38,723 nucleotides of DNA from JAGQRJ01 sp041402045 (GTDB lineage: Bacteria; Planctomycetota; J058): positions 1-38,723 of the forward strand of contig JAWKSZ010000078.1 in assembly GCA_041402045.1 (NCBI GenBank), given 5' to 3'. Under the pieces are notes generated by a model that did no database searches, was not told the origin of the DNA, and was given only the letters and a program-made list of their open reading frames with translations. Below are positions 15,424-24,206 of the stretch, piece after piece. Position numbers and translations under genes: made by a program. Position 1 is the first letter of the stretch, and every line of letters begins with the position of its first letter.

Positions 15424-17844
15424 GTGGGCGGGCGGGGAGCGCGGCCGCGCCGCGACACCGGCGCGCTGCGCGCGCTCCTCGTCGCGCTGTGCATGTGCCT
15501 GCTGCCTGCTCCGGCCCTGGCCCAGGACTGGGACTGGGCCGAGGGGCGCACGATCCTGGCCCTCGACTGGGAGGGCCTGGGGGAGATCACCGCGGCCCAG
15601 GCCGAAGGCCTGATCGCGACCCGGATCGGCGAGCCCTTCGACGGGCGGGTCTTGGCCCTGGACCTCGCGCGGCTCTACCGCTCCGGGCGCTTCGGCTCGA
15701 GCGACCCCGAGCGCGGGCCTCCGGTCACGGTCGAGGTCAGCGAGTCCGGGAGCGGCGTGCGCGTGACCTTCCGGGTCAGCGGCGAGCGTCCCCAGATCCG
15801 GCTGGTCGTGCTCCCCGACGCGGTGCGGGACGCCCTCGGCGAGGAGGAGCTGAACCGCATGCTCCAGACCCGCGCCGGGAGCTACTACGACCCCCTCGGC
15901 GTGGAGCGCGACCTGCGCACCCTGAGCGCGGCGCTCCTGGCCCGGGGCTACCTGTTCGCCACGGTCGACCACCGCGTGCAGCCCATGCCCCGCGGCGTCT
16001 CCCTGGAGCTGCTCGTGCGCCCGGGCCCGCAGGTCTACGTGCGGGAGCTGCGCGTCGAGGGCGCCGAGACCCTGGACCTGGACGAGCTGATCGGCGCGCC
16101 GCCCCCCGACGGGCTCGAGACCGAGGAGCGCTTCGGGTTGGGGGTCGTGGCCGACGGGGTGTTCAGCCCCGCCGCCCTGGCGCGGGACCTCGAGCGGATC
16201 CGCCGCTTCTACCGCTCCCACGGCTTCCTCGACGTCGAGGTCTACGAGGGCCCGCGCGAGTTCTCCCTCGACGGCGCCGCGCTGACACTCGTGGTCCGCG
16301 TGTCCGAGGGCCCGCGCTACACCGTCGGGGACATAGGCTTCGAGGGGGTGCGCGCCTTCGAGCTGCTCAGCCTGCGGCAGCGGGTGAGCCTGCTCCCCGG
16401 GGAGCCCTTCGACGGGGCCGCGCTCCAGGAGTCGGTGCGCCGCCTGCGGCACCTCTACGGGCAGAAGGCCTACGTGCACGCCGTGGTCGAGCCGCTCCTC
16501 GACTACGACCCCGCCAACCACATCATGCACCTCACCTTCCGCGTCGACGAAGGCCAGCAGGTGCGCGTGGAGGGGGTGGACATCGAGGGCAACGCCCGCA
16601 CCCAGGACGCCGTGATCCGCCGCGAGCTGAGCGTGTTCCCCGGGGCCTACTTCGACGCCGACGAGCTGGAGGCCAGCCTCGCGCGCCTGTTCCGCCTGCG
16701 CTACTTCAGCGACGTGCGCATCGACCTCCGCCCCGGGAGCGCCCCCGACCAGGAGCGGCTGGTGCTGCAGGTCGAGGAGGCGCGGACCGGCGCGATCCTC
16801 CTCGGCGGCGGCTACTCCACCACCACCGGCGCCTTCGGCAGTGTCACGCTCCAGTGGCGGAACTTCGACCTGTTCAAGCTCCCCGACACCTTCAGCGACC
16901 TGCTGGAGGGGAACGCGTTCAACGGGGCAGGTCAGACGCTCTCGATCCAGCTCCAGCCCGGGCGCGAGCGCTCGGCCTACAGCATCGAGTTCATCGAGCC
17001 CTGGCTGTTCGACGCGTCCCTCGAGCTCTCGCTGCGCGGGAGCCTGCGCGACCGGATCCGCGAGGACTGGATCGAGCAGCGGCGCACCGGGCTCGTCGGC
17101 CTGCGCTATCGCTTCACCCAGCGCCTGAGCCTGGGGGTCGGGCGCCGCTTCGAGCGGGTGCACGTGGGGGAGGTCGAGGCCGACGCCCTGCCCGAGGTGA
17201 TCGCCGAGTCGGGCACGAACTACGTGACCTCGACCCGGCTCTCCCTGGAGTTCGACGGGGTGCGCTTCGACCGCTCCTTCACCCCGGTCGGCGGGCTCTC
17301 GAGCGCCGCCTACTACGAGGTCACCGACCGCCTCGGCGGCGACTACCGCTTCCACCGCGCGGGGGCCCAGGTCCGCGGACACCTGACGCTCTTCGGCTGG
17401 CCCGGGACCAAGCCCTGGGTGCTGAGCGCGTTCAGCCAGCTCGACTGGCAGCGCTCGCTGGACGGCGACCCGATCCCGATCTTCGAGCGCTTCTTCGCCG
17501 GCGGACCGGGCTCGCTGCGCGGCTTCGAGTTCCGCACCGTCGGCCCTCAGCTGCGCAACAAACCCCGGGGCGGCGACGTCCGGGTCCTGGGCAGCCTGGA
17601 GCTGAGCTTCCCCCTGTTCCTCGATTACCTGCGCGGCGTCGTGTTCGTCGACGCGGGCACCGTCACCGCCGACCTGAACGACCTCGAGCTCGACCTGGTG
17701 CGGGTCAGCGCTGGGGCCGGGCTGCGGCTGAGCGTGCCCGGGGTGTTCCCCGCGCCGGTGGCCCTCGACTTCGGCTTCCCCCTGCGCAAGCTCGACGACG
17801 ACGACGAGGAGCTGATCGCGTTCTCGGTGGGGGTCAGCTTCTAG
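15424..17844 (+). CDS. bamA: Outer-membrane protein assembly factor BamA (Omp85)
   Basis: An 806-residue outer-membrane beta-barrel that inserts other barrel proteins. A signal peptide (to ~34, ending PALAQ) is followed by about five POTRA domains (~40-450; for example QVYVRELRVEGAETL, RYTVGDIGFEGVRAF, QVRVEGVDIEGNARTQ). The C-terminal barrel (~455-806) ends in phenylalanine (SVGVSF), the usual BAM recognition end. The loop-6 signature GGPGSLRGF is present (RGF conserved). GTG 15424 starts four bases after the cysteine dioxygenase stop. The gene heads a classic envelope cluster: Skp and LpxC-FabZ follow. Confidence 0.95.
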   Translation: MGGRGARPRRDTGALRALLVALCMCLLPAPALAQDWDWAEGRTILALDWEGLGEITAAQAEGLIATRIGEPFDGRVLALDLARLYRSGRFGSSDPERGPPVTVEVSESGSGVRVTFRVSGERPQIRLVVLPDAVRDALGEEELNRMLQTRAGSYYDPLGVERDLRTLSAALLARGYLFATVDHRVQPMPRGVSLELLVRPGPQVYVRELRVEGAETLDLDELIGAPPPDGLETEERFGLGVVADGVFSPAALARDLERIRRFYRSHGFLDVEVYEGPREFSLDGAALTLVVRVSEGPRYTVGDIGFEGVRAFELLSLRQRVSLLPGEPFDGAALQESVRRLRHLYGQKAYVHAVVEPLLDYDPANHIMHLTFRVDEGQQVRVEGVDIEGNARTQDAVIRRELSVFPGAYFDADELEASLARLFRLRYFSDVRIDLRPGSAPDQERLVLQVEEARTGAILLGGGYSTTTGAFGSVTLQWRNFDLFKLPDTFSDLLEGNAFNGAGQTLSIQLQPGRERSAYSIEFIEPWLFDASLELSLRGSLRDRIREDWIEQRRTGLVGLRYRFTQRLSLGVGRRFERVHVGEVEADALPEVIAESGTNYVTSTRLSLEFDGVRFDRSFTPVGGLSSAAYYEVTDRLGGDYRFHRAGAQVRGHLTLFGWPGTKPWVLSAFSQLDWQRSLDGDPIPIFERFFAGGPGSLRGFEFRTVGPQLRNKPRGGDVRVLGSLELSFPLFLDYLRGVVFVDAGTVTADLNDLELDLVRVSAGAGLRLSVPGVFPAPVALDFGFPLRKLDDDDEELIAFSVGVSF

Positions 17845-17898
17845 CGCAGCTCACGGGGCCCCGGGTGAATCGACCCCCGCCCGCCTCGTCGAACACGC

Positions 17899-17924
17899 GC
17901 TCGGGCCGAGACTTGGGTCCGAGC
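17899..17924 (+). terminator. Possible hairpin terminator after bamA
   Basis: GCTCGGGCC (17899-17907) pairs with GGTCCGAGC (17916-17924) over nine positions with one G.U, with an 8-base loop. There is no T-tract, so this may instead be a processing or stability hairpin. Confidence 0.35.
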
Positions 17925-18007
17925 CGCGGGGGAGGGGCCCGCGACGAGCGGAGCGCGCGCCCTTGCCACCCCTGAAATCCTCCCGCGGGAGTATCCGGGT
18001 CTCTTGG

Positions 18008-18013
18008 TATAAC
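18008..18013 (+). promoter_or_regulatory. Possible -10 element upstream of skp
   Basis: TATAAC matches the -10 consensus at 5/6 and lies 50 bases before the skp ATG in the 219-bp gap after bamA. No good -35 is visible, so an alternative sigma factor or activator could be needed. Confidence 0.35.
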
Positions 18014-18063
18014 CCCTGGCGACTTGGGATCCTGGGCGCGCCTTGGATCGAACGAGGGAACAC

Positions 18064-18711
18064 ATGAAGCGCAATGTGCAGGGGATCTCGCTGGCCTTGG
18101 TGGGCCTCGGGATCGGGTTTGGGGCCACCGTGCAGGCCCAGAACAAGGGCCGTCCGACCCGGATCGGGGTCGTCGACATCGGCATCCTGTTCAAGGACTA
18201 CAAGCGCAAGGACGACCTCGAGGCCAAGATCAACCAAGAGCGCGAGGACATGAAGGGCGAGATCGAGGGCGACGAGAAGCGCCTCGCCGAGAAGGCCAAG
18301 GCCCTCGAGAACGGCCCCTTGCGCAAGGGCAGCGCCCCCTGGCAGCAGCAGGCGGACCTCCTGCGCGAGGAGCAGTTCCGCCTCGAGCTCAAGCAGAAGC
18401 GCCTGCAGCAGGCCCTGCAGAAGCGCGTCGAGGAGAACACGCTCCAGATCCTGGAGGAGCTCGAGTCCACGATCAAGAGCTACGCCGACCCGCGGCGCTT
18501 CGCCCTCGTGCTCAAGGTCGACAAGAGCGGCCCCGACACCAGCGACAGCGAGCTCTCCAAGAAGTTCCAGGAGCAGATCTTCCGCGCCCAGATCTCCGAC
18601 GTCCTCTACTACGACACGACGGTGGACATCACCGAGGAGGTCAAGACCCTGCTCAACAGCGCCGAGAACCTGCGCCGCCTGGAGAAGGAGTCCCAGGAGC
18701 AAGGGAAATGA
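18064..18711 (+). CDS. skp: Periplasmic chaperone OmpH/Skp family
   Basis: A 215-residue exported chaperone that holds unfolded outer-membrane proteins on their way to BamA. A signal peptide ends TVQAQ. The mature protein begins RIGVVDIGILFKDYKRK, the usual Skp opening strand, then has a long charged coiled coil (~55-140), and closes with YYDTTVDITEEVKTLLN, the second strand plus C-terminal helix. ATG 18064 follows GAGGGA at a suitable distance; an upstream in-frame TTG (18043) has none. The stop overlaps the lpxC start (ATGA), so Skp and lipid A synthesis are co-translated. Confidence 0.92.
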   Translation: MKRNVQGISLALVGLGIGFGATVQAQNKGRPTRIGVVDIGILFKDYKRKDDLEAKINQEREDMKGEIEGDEKRLAEKAKALENGPLRKGSAPWQQQADLLREEQFRLELKQKRLQQALQKRVEENTLQILEELESTIKSYADPRRFALVLKVDKSGPDTSDSELSKKFQEQIFRAQISDVLYYDTTVDITEEVKTLLNSAENLRRLEKESQEQGK

Positions 18712-20048
18712 GCGACCTCGAGGGCACCCGTCCCCAACGCACCATCGCCCGCCCGGCCGAGATCCAGGGCGTGGGGCTGCACTCGGGCCAGACGACCACG
18801 GTCCGGGTCAAGCCCGCTCCCCCGGACACGGGCATGGTGTTCGTGCGCACCGACGTCCCGGGCTACGCGCGGATCCCGGCGCTGATCAAGCACCGCACCG
18901 AGATCCCCCTGCGCACCGCGCTGACCAACGACGGGCAACAGGTGCACACCATCGAGCACCTGCTCTCGGCGGCGGTGGGCCTGGGCCTCGACAACATCGA
19001 GGTCGAGGTCGACGGGATCGAGCTCCCCGGCATGGACGGCAGCGCCCAGGCCTTCGTGGAGCTGTTGGAGAAGGCCGGAGTCCACGAGCAGGACGAGCCC
19101 GCCCGCGAGATCGTGGTGCGCGAGCCGATCCACATCAGCCACAACGGCGCGAGCCTGGTGGCCCTGCCCTACGACGGGCTGCGGATCACCTACACCCTGG
19201 ACTACCCCGACCCGACCGTGCCGAGCATGCACTACTCGTGCGAGGTCAACCACGAGCGCTACGCCAAGGACATCGCCCCGGCGCGGACCTTCGTGCTCAA
19301 GCGCGAGGCCGAGGCGCTGCTCGCCGCTGGCTTCGGCAAGGGCGCGTCCCTCGAGAACACGGTCGTGATCGGCGAGAACGGCCCCGAGGGCGAGCTGCGC
19401 TTCCCCGACGAGCCCGTGCGCCACAAGATCCTGGACATCCTGGGCGACCTGGCCCTGGCCGGGCGCCCGATCAAGGCGCACCTGATCGCGGTCAAGAGCG
19501 GGCACGCCTTGAACGGCGGGCTGGTGCAGCGGATCCTCGAGCGCGAGCACGAGCTGAACCATCCCGTGCTCTCGGCGCCGCTGCTCGCGGCCCTCGACAT
19601 CCGCGACCTGACCCGGATCCTGCCGCACCGCTACCCGTTCCTGCTCGTGGACCGCGTGGTCGAGCTGACCGAGACCCGGGCCGTGGGCGTCAAGAACGTG
19701 ACGATCAACGAGCCCTACTTCCAGGGGCACTTCCCCGGCCAGCCGGTCATGCCCGGCGTGCTCCTGATCGAGGCCGCGGCCCAGGTCACGGGCGCCATGC
19801 TCCTCGGCAACCGCCAGCACGCGGGCAAGCTCGCCTACCTGCTGGGCGTCGACGGGTTCAAGTTCCGCAAGACCGTGGTCCCCGGGGACCAGGTGGTGAT
19901 CGAGACCGAGGCCACCCGGGTCAAGGAGCGCACGGGCCAGGCCAAGGTCAAGGCCACCGTGGACAACCACGTGGTGTGCGAGGGCACGCTCAAGTTCATG
20001 CTCATCGAGCCCACGCCCACGCCGGGACAAGAGGCAGGCCGCGCATGA
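18708..20048 (+). CDS. lpxC/fabZ: Bifunctional UDP-3-O-acyl-N-acetylglucosamine deacetylase / (3R)-hydroxyacyl-ACP dehydratase (LpxC-FabZ)
   Basis: A 446-residue fusion. Residues 1-~290 are LpxC, the committed zinc deacetylase of lipid A synthesis: zinc ligands His84 (TIEHLLSA), His239 and Asp243 (RHKILDILGD), catalytic His266 (SGHALNGG). Residues ~297-446 are FabZ, the fatty-acid-cycle dehydratase: ILPHRYPFLLVDRV, His341 in FQGHFPGQPVMPG, and Glu355 in LIEAAAQ. Both active sites are intact. LpxC-FabZ fusions are known in Bacteroidota and some other phyla; the two enzymes compete for the same hydroxyacyl-ACP pool. ATG 18708 overlaps the skp stop, and its stop overlaps the next start (ATGA). 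Confidence 0.95.
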   Translation: MSDLEGTRPQRTIARPAEIQGVGLHSGQTTTVRVKPAPPDTGMVFVRTDVPGYARIPALIKHRTEIPLRTALTNDGQQVHTIEHLLSAAVGLGLDNIEVEVDGIELPGMDGSAQAFVELLEKAGVHEQDEPAREIVVREPIHISHNGASLVALPYDGLRITYTLDYPDPTVPSMHYSCEVNHERYAKDIAPARTFVLKREAEALLAAGFGKGASLENTVVIGENGPEGELRFPDEPVRHKILDILGDLALAGRPIKAHLIAVKSGHALNGGLVQRILEREHELNHPVLSAPLLAALDIRDLTRILPHRYPFLLVDRVVELTETRAVGVKNVTINEPYFQGHFPGQPVMPGVLLIEAAAQVTGAMLLGNRQHAGKLAYLLGVDGFKFRKTVVPGDQVVIETEATRVKERTGQAKVKATVDNHVVCEGTLKFMLIEPTPTPGQEAGRA

Positions 20049-21082
20049 AGCTCAGGGTCGGAGTGATCGGGGTCGGGCCCATGGGCATGGGCCACGTGCG
20101 GCACTACCGCGCGCTGGACGACTGCGAGCTGGTGGCGGTGGTCGACCGCGACCCGCAGCGCCGGGCCGAGGCCGCGACCTTGAGCGGCGCCCAGGCCTTC
20201 GCCTCGGTCGAGGACATCCTCGGGCGAGTGGACGCGGTGAGCATCGCCAGCCCGACCGTGACCCACACCGAGGTGGCGCTCCAGTGCATCGAGGCCGGGA
20301 TCCACATCCTGGTCGAGAAGCCTCTGGCTCAGAGCGAGGCCCACGCCCGGCAGATCGTGGACGCCGCGGCCAAGAAGGGGGTCACGCTCCAGGTCGGGCA
20401 CATCGAGCGCTTCAACCCGGCGTTCAGCGCGGCCAAGGAGGTCGTGAACGACCCCCGCTACGTGATCGCCGACCGCCTGAGCCCCTACAGCTTCCGGTCC
20501 CGCGACATAGGCGTCGTGCTCGACATGATGATCCACGACCTGGACATCATCTTCGAGTTCATAGACGACGAGGTCGCGAGCTTCGAGGCCATCGGCATCC
20601 CGGTGCTCTCGCCGTCCGAGGACATGTGCGACGTGCGCCTGCGCTTCAAGGGCGGCGCGATCGCCGACGTGCGCGCGAGCCGCGTGTCCATGAAGCGCAT
20701 GCGCAAGTTCCGCCTGTTCCAGAGCGACGGCTACGTGTCCATCGACTACGGGCAGCGCAGCATCTCGACCTTTCGCATGTCGGAGGCCGTGCGCTCCGGC
20801 GACCTCGACCCGCTGAGCGTCGACCCGACCCAGCTCGAGGACCCCTTCGGCTTCGTGTTCGGCGAGATGCTCGAGGTCGAAGAGCACTCCATGGAGAGCA
20901 AGGACGCGCTGCGCGCCGAGCTGCGCTCCTTCCTCGACGCCTGCCGGGGCCTGCACCCGCCGGAGGTCACCGGCGAGGACGGGCTGCGGGCGGTGCTCCT
21001 CGCCGACCGGATCCAGGTCGCGGTCAAGGAGTACCTCGACCAGGAGGCCCGCCGGGCCGGGATCGACCTGCCCAAGGCGTAA
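20045..21082 (+). CDS. Gfo/Idh/MocA-family oxidoreductase, probable UDP-GlcNAc 3-dehydrogenase (GnnA-like)
   Basis: A 345-residue NAD(P)-dependent sugar dehydrogenase. The Rossmann domain begins VGVIGVGPMGMGHVRHYRAL (GxGxxG), EKPLA carries the conserved Lys, and HIERFNP and DMMIHDLDII belong to the C-terminal substrate domain (HDLD supplies the catalytic region). VGHIERFNPA and DLDIIFEF are also seen in GnnA, which oxidises UDP-GlcNAc at C3 so that a partner aminotransferase (GnnB) can make the 3-amino sugar of amide-linked lipid A. The four-base overlap with lpxC/fabZ supports a lipid A role. GnnB is not in the window, so a different sugar substrate remains possible. Confidence 0.82.
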   Translation: MKLRVGVIGVGPMGMGHVRHYRALDDCELVAVVDRDPQRRAEAATLSGAQAFASVEDILGRVDAVSIASPTVTHTEVALQCIEAGIHILVEKPLAQSEAHARQIVDAAAKKGVTLQVGHIERFNPAFSAAKEVVNDPRYVIADRLSPYSFRSRDIGVVLDMMIHDLDIIFEFIDDEVASFEAIGIPVLSPSEDMCDVRLRFKGGAIADVRASRVSMKRMRKFRLFQSDGYVSIDYGQRSISTFRMSEAVRSGDLDPLSVDPTQLEDPFGFVFGEMLEVEEHSMESKDALRAELRSFLDACRGLHPPEVTGEDGLRAVLLADRIQVAVKEYLDQEARRAGIDLPKA

Positions 21083-21178
21083 CGAGCCATCGCTCCGCTG
21101 GTTAGGCGCGGGCTCCCGAGCCTTTGGGACCTTCAGCCCGCTCGCCTGCGGCCGAGCGCTGCGGCGCCAGGACTTAGG

Positions 21179-21205
21179 CCCAACCTCTTCTTGAGGTTAG
21201 GGTTT
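21179..21205 (+). terminator. Terminator of the bamA-lpxC operon
   Basis: CCCAACCTC pairs with GAGGTTAGGG (one bulged A) across a TTCTT loop, followed by TTT, 96 bases after the oxidoreductase stop. It overlaps the -35 of the rpsB promoter, so it could also insulate that promoter. Confidence 0.5.
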
Positions 21206-21232
21206 GAAGGCGGGTGCTCCCAGGTGTATGAT
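21204..21232 (+). promoter_or_regulatory. rpsB-tsf promoter
   Basis: TTGAAG (21204-21209) and TATGAT (21227-21232), 17 bases apart, match the sigma-70 consensus at 4/6 and 5/6. They leave a leader of about 100 bases before rpsB, room for S2 autoregulation as known in other bacteria. Confidence 0.7.
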
Positions 21233-21337
21233 TCGCCGCTTCGCCTCGCGCGGCGCGCCTAGCCCGCGGCGACGGCGCATCGTGATCGGAATACAACCGC
21301 TGGGGGGGTGCGCCCCGCCAGTACAGAGGAGAGCCAC

Positions 21338-22123
21338 GTGGCTTCGCTCGTCACGCTCGAAGAGCTCATTCAGGCCGGCGTTCACTTCGGCCATCGCTGC
21401 AGCCGCTGGAACCCCAAGATGAGCAAGTACATCTACGGGAAGCGGAACCAGATCCACATCATCGACCTCCGCCACACGGTGCGCGGCCTGATCCGGGGGA
21501 GCCACTTCCTGGAGCGGCTCGTGCAGAGCGGCGGCGAGGTGCTCCTGGTGGGCACCAAGCCCCAGGTGCGGACCCTCGTGCGCGCCGAGGCCGAGCGCTG
21601 CGGGATGCACTTCGTGAGTGAGCGGTGGCTGGGCGGGACCCTGACCAACCACTCCACGATCCGCAGCCGCCTCGATCGCCTGCACGAGCTCGAGGAGATC
21701 GAGCGCACCGGCGGGACCGACGGCTACACCAAGAAGACCTGGGCCCAGATGTCGCGGGAGAAGAAGAAGCTCCTGCGCAACCTGGACGGCATTCGCCGGA
21801 TGAACAAGCTGCCCCAGGCGCTGATCATCATCGACCCCCGCCGTGAGGAGAGCGCGCTCCAAGAGGCGAGCAAGATGGGGATCCCCACGGTGTGCGTGAT
21901 CGACACCGACAGCGACCCGGGCAAGGTCGACATCGCGATCCCGGCCAACGACGACGCCTACCGCTCGGTGCAGGTGATCCTCACCAAGCTGGTCGACGGG
22001 ATCCGTCGCGGCCGGCAGAAGCTCAGCGTGCAGAGCGGCGTGGCCAAGAAGGGCCGCCCCGGCGCGCCGGCTCCGACCCCCGAGCCTGCTTCGGCCGCCG
22101 CCGGCGAGACCGAGTCGGCCTGA
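21338..22123 (+). CDS. rpsB: 30S ribosomal protein S2
   Basis: A 261-residue S2. It begins SLVTLEELIQAGVHFGHRCSRWNPKM, contains YIYGKRNQIHIIDL, FVSERWLGGTLTNHSTI and IIIDPRREESALQEASK, and ends with a low-complexity PAPTPEPASAAAGE tail. The GTG at 21338 is preceded by GAGGAGAG; the frame extends upstream to 21308 without a site. It heads the rpsB-tsf-pyrH-frr translation cluster found in many bacteria. Confidence 0.97.
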   Translation: MASLVTLEELIQAGVHFGHRCSRWNPKMSKYIYGKRNQIHIIDLRHTVRGLIRGSHFLERLVQSGGEVLLVGTKPQVRTLVRAEAERCGMHFVSERWLGGTLTNHSTIRSRLDRLHELEEIERTGGTDGYTKKTWAQMSREKKKLLRNLDGIRRMNKLPQALIIIDPRREESALQEASKMGIPTVCVIDTDSDPGKVDIAIPANDDAYRSVQVILTKLVDGIRRGRQKLSVQSGVAKKGRPGAPAPTPEPASAAAGETESA

Positions 22124-22128
22124 GTCGA

Positions 22129-22212
22129 GGGGGCCCACGGGCCCCCGCTGCGTCTCCAGGGGGCTCCGCCCCCGCGCCTGCCGCGCGGCTGCCCTGGCTC
22201 GAGGAGCCAGGG
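22129..22212 (+). promoter_or_regulatory. Three consecutive hairpins between rpsB and tsf
   Basis: GGGGGCCC/GGGCCCCC (22129-22146), GGGGGC/GCCCCC (22159-22173) and CCCTGGCTC/GAGCCAGGG (22192-22212, loop GAG) are all perfect. They lie just after the rpsB stop in a 206-bp gap. None has a T-tract; partial termination or RNA processing between rpsB and tsf is a reasonable inference. Confidence 0.6.
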
Positions 22213-22329
22213 ACGCGGTCGCCAGCGAGCCCAGATCCATCCCCGACAGGACGACCCCGGGCGCCGGTCATGAATCCGCGCCTGCGTGCGCCCGCCTCCG
22301 AACACAGACTCGAGAAAGGACCCATAGCC

Positions 22330-23199
22330 ATGGGCAAGATCAGCGCCACCCTGGTCAAGCAACTCCGCGATCGGACCCAAGCCCCCATGGGCGACTGCAA
22401 GGACGCCCTGATCGAGACCGACGGTGACCTGGACAAGGCCGTCGACCTCCTGCGCGCCAAGACCAAAGTCTCCGACGGCGGCGATCGCTCGACCGCCGAG
22501 GGCCAGGTGCGCTTCCTGCTGTCCGACGACAAGCAGAAGGTCGCGATCGTGGAGCTCTGCTGCGAGACCGACTTCGCCGCGCGCAACGAGAACTTCCAAA
22601 AGCTCCTGGACCTGACCACCGCCACCGTGATGGAGCAGGACATTCAGGACACCGACGCCGCCATGCAGGTCCAGAGCATCGCTCAGGGGATCAACGAGGC
22701 GACGTCCATGACGATCCACGAGCAGATCAAGCTGGCCCACGCCGAGTGCAAGCACCTCGAGGGTCAGGGCGAGATCGGGACCTACGTGCACCACAACGGC
22801 TCGGTCGGCGTGGCGGTGGGGATCAACTCCACCAAGAGCGTCGACAGCGACGCGCTGCAGAGCCTGCTGCGCGACCTGGCCATGCACGTCACCGCCCACG
22901 ACCCCTCCCCGGTGGCCGTGGACCGCGACGGGATCCCCTCGGACCTGGTCGAGCGCGAGAAGGCGGTCTACCTGCAGCAGATCGAGGAGAACGAGAAGGA
23001 CCGCGAGAAGCCCCAGAACATCAAGGAGAAGATGGTCGAGGGCCGCCTGCGCAAGTTCTACGCCGACCGCGCCCTGCTCGAGCAGAAGTTCGTCAAGAAC
23101 CCCGAGCAGAGCATCAAGGACCTGCTGGCTGCCCAGGGCAAGGAGCTCGGGAGCGAGCTGAGCATCGCCTGGTTCGTGCGCCGCGCCGTCGGCGGCTAG
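22330..23199 (+). CDS. tsf: Translation elongation factor Ts
   Basis: A 289-residue guanine-nucleotide exchange factor for EF-Tu. The N-terminal UBA-like domain reads ATLVKQLRDRTQAPMGDCKDAL, and the core has VELCCETDFAARNENF, which contains the TDFVA-type motif that contacts EF-Tu. GTYVHHNGSVGVAV and the coiled-coil C-terminal half follow, ending LSIAWFVRRAVGG. ATG 22330 follows AGAAAGGA. Length is typical of non-mitochondrial EF-Ts. Confidence 0.97.
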   Translation: MGKISATLVKQLRDRTQAPMGDCKDALIETDGDLDKAVDLLRAKTKVSDGGDRSTAEGQVRFLLSDDKQKVAIVELCCETDFAARNENFQKLLDLTTATVMEQDIQDTDAAMQVQSIAQGINEATSMTIHEQIKLAHAECKHLEGQGEIGTYVHHNGSVGVAVGINSTKSVDSDALQSLLRDLAMHVTAHDPSPVAVDRDGIPSDLVEREKAVYLQQIEENEKDREKPQNIKEKMVEGRLRKFYADRALLEQKFVKNPEQSIKDLLAAQGKELGSELSIAWFVRRAVGG

Positions 23200-23210
23200 C
23201 TCCAGGCTGC

Positions 23211-23233
23211 GGCGACGCTCGACGAGCGTCGCC
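23211..23233 (+). terminator. Hairpin terminator after tsf
   Basis: GGCGACGCTC pairs perfectly with GAGCGTCGCC (10 bp, GAC loop) 12 bases after the stop codon. A second perfect hairpin follows at 23248-23277. Confidence 0.55.
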
Positions 23234-23247
23234 CGCGGTCAACGGTC

Positions 23248-23277
23248 CGAGGCGCGACCCGAGAGGGCCGCGCCTCG
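23248..23277 (+). terminator. Second hairpin between tsf and pyrH
   Basis: CGAGGCGCG (23248-23256) and CGCGCCTCG (23269-23277) form a perfect 9-bp stem with a 12-base loop. With the preceding hairpin this suggests that pyrH has its own transcription start, though I see only weak promoter matches before it. Confidence 0.45.
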
Positions 23278-23398
23278 CGCCGTGTGGGGCGCGTCCCGAG
23301 GCAGTGCGCTGCGCGCTGAAGCTGGGGGTTGTGACTCGGGAGCGTCGCACGTAGGCTCTCCGCTCCGACCCCCCGACGCAGCGCCCTGCGGAGGCTCC

Positions 23399-24166
23399 AT
23401 GAGCTCGCCCTCGTCCTCCTCCTCCATGCGGATCAAGATCAAGGATGGTCCGCACGACCGGATCCTGCTCAAGCTCTCCGGCGAGAGCCTGGGGGTCGAG
23501 CGCGGCGTCGGCGTCGACATGGGTGAGATCCGCAAGATCGCGATCTCCTGCAAGTCGATCCACAAGCTGGGCAAGCAGCTCGCGGTGGTCGTGGGGGGCG
23601 GCAACCTGGTGCGCGGGGCCAACCTCGCCAAGCACGGCATGGGGCGCGCGACCGCCGACTACATGGGCATGCTCGCGACCCTGATCAACGCCCTCGCGCT
23701 CCAGGACGCGCTCGAGAGCCTGCACGTCCCGACCCGCGTGCTCTCTGCGGTCTCCACCCACCAGTGCGCCGAGCCCTACATCCGCCGCCGGGCGATCCGC
23801 CACCTGGAGAAGGGCCGGATCGTGATCCTCGCGGGCGGCACCGGCAACCCCTACTTCACCACCGACACCTGCGCGGCCCTGCGGGCCCAGGAGCTCGGCG
23901 CGCACATCATGCTCAAGGCGACCAAGGTCGACGGGGTCTACACCGCCGACCCCGCGACGAACCCCGACGCCAAGCGCTTCGAGCACCTCACCTACAAGGA
24001 GGTGCTCAACCGCGGGCTGCAGGTGATGGACGCCACCGCGATCACGATGGCCATGGAGCACGAGCTGCCGATCCTCGTGTTCGACTTCAAGCGCGAGGGC
24101 AACTTCGCCCGCGCGGTCAACGGCGAAGAGGTCGGTACGGTGATCAGCTCCGCCCCCGGAGTCTGA
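23399..24166 (+). CDS. pyrH: Uridylate kinase (UMP kinase)
   Basis: A 255-residue bacterial-type UMP kinase of the amino-acid-kinase fold, making UDP from UMP. Residues ~20-30 read RILLKLSGESL (phosphate-binding Lys), then VVVGGGNLVRG and GRATADYMGMLATLINALAL, VILAGGTGNPYFTTDT (phosphoryl-transfer loop) and MLKATKVDGVYTADP. ATG 23399 follows GGAGG; a second ATG at 23426 lacks a site. The N-terminal dozen residues are serine-rich (SSPSSSSS), an unusual but short addition. It is part of the tsf-pyrH-frr order. Confidence 0.96.
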   Translation: MSSPSSSSSMRIKIKDGPHDRILLKLSGESLGVERGVGVDMGEIRKIAISCKSIHKLGKQLAVVVGGGNLVRGANLAKHGMGRATADYMGMLATLINALALQDALESLHVPTRVLSAVSTHQCAEPYIRRRAIRHLEKGRIVILAGGTGNPYFTTDTCAALRAQELGAHIMLKATKVDGVYTADPATNPDAKRFEHLTYKEVLNRGLQVMDATAITMAMEHELPILVFDFKREGNFARAVNGEEVGTVISSAPGV

Positions 24167-24206
24167 TCCAACACACGAGCGGCGCGCGGCGCCCCAGGAG
24201 TGCGAC

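Noticed and set aside
21099..21184. GTTAGGC and GCCCAAC resembling integron attC core sites
   Set aside because: The cores are in the wrong order (GTTRRRY before RYYYAAC on both strands) and the intervening sequence lacks attC-type imperfect pairing.
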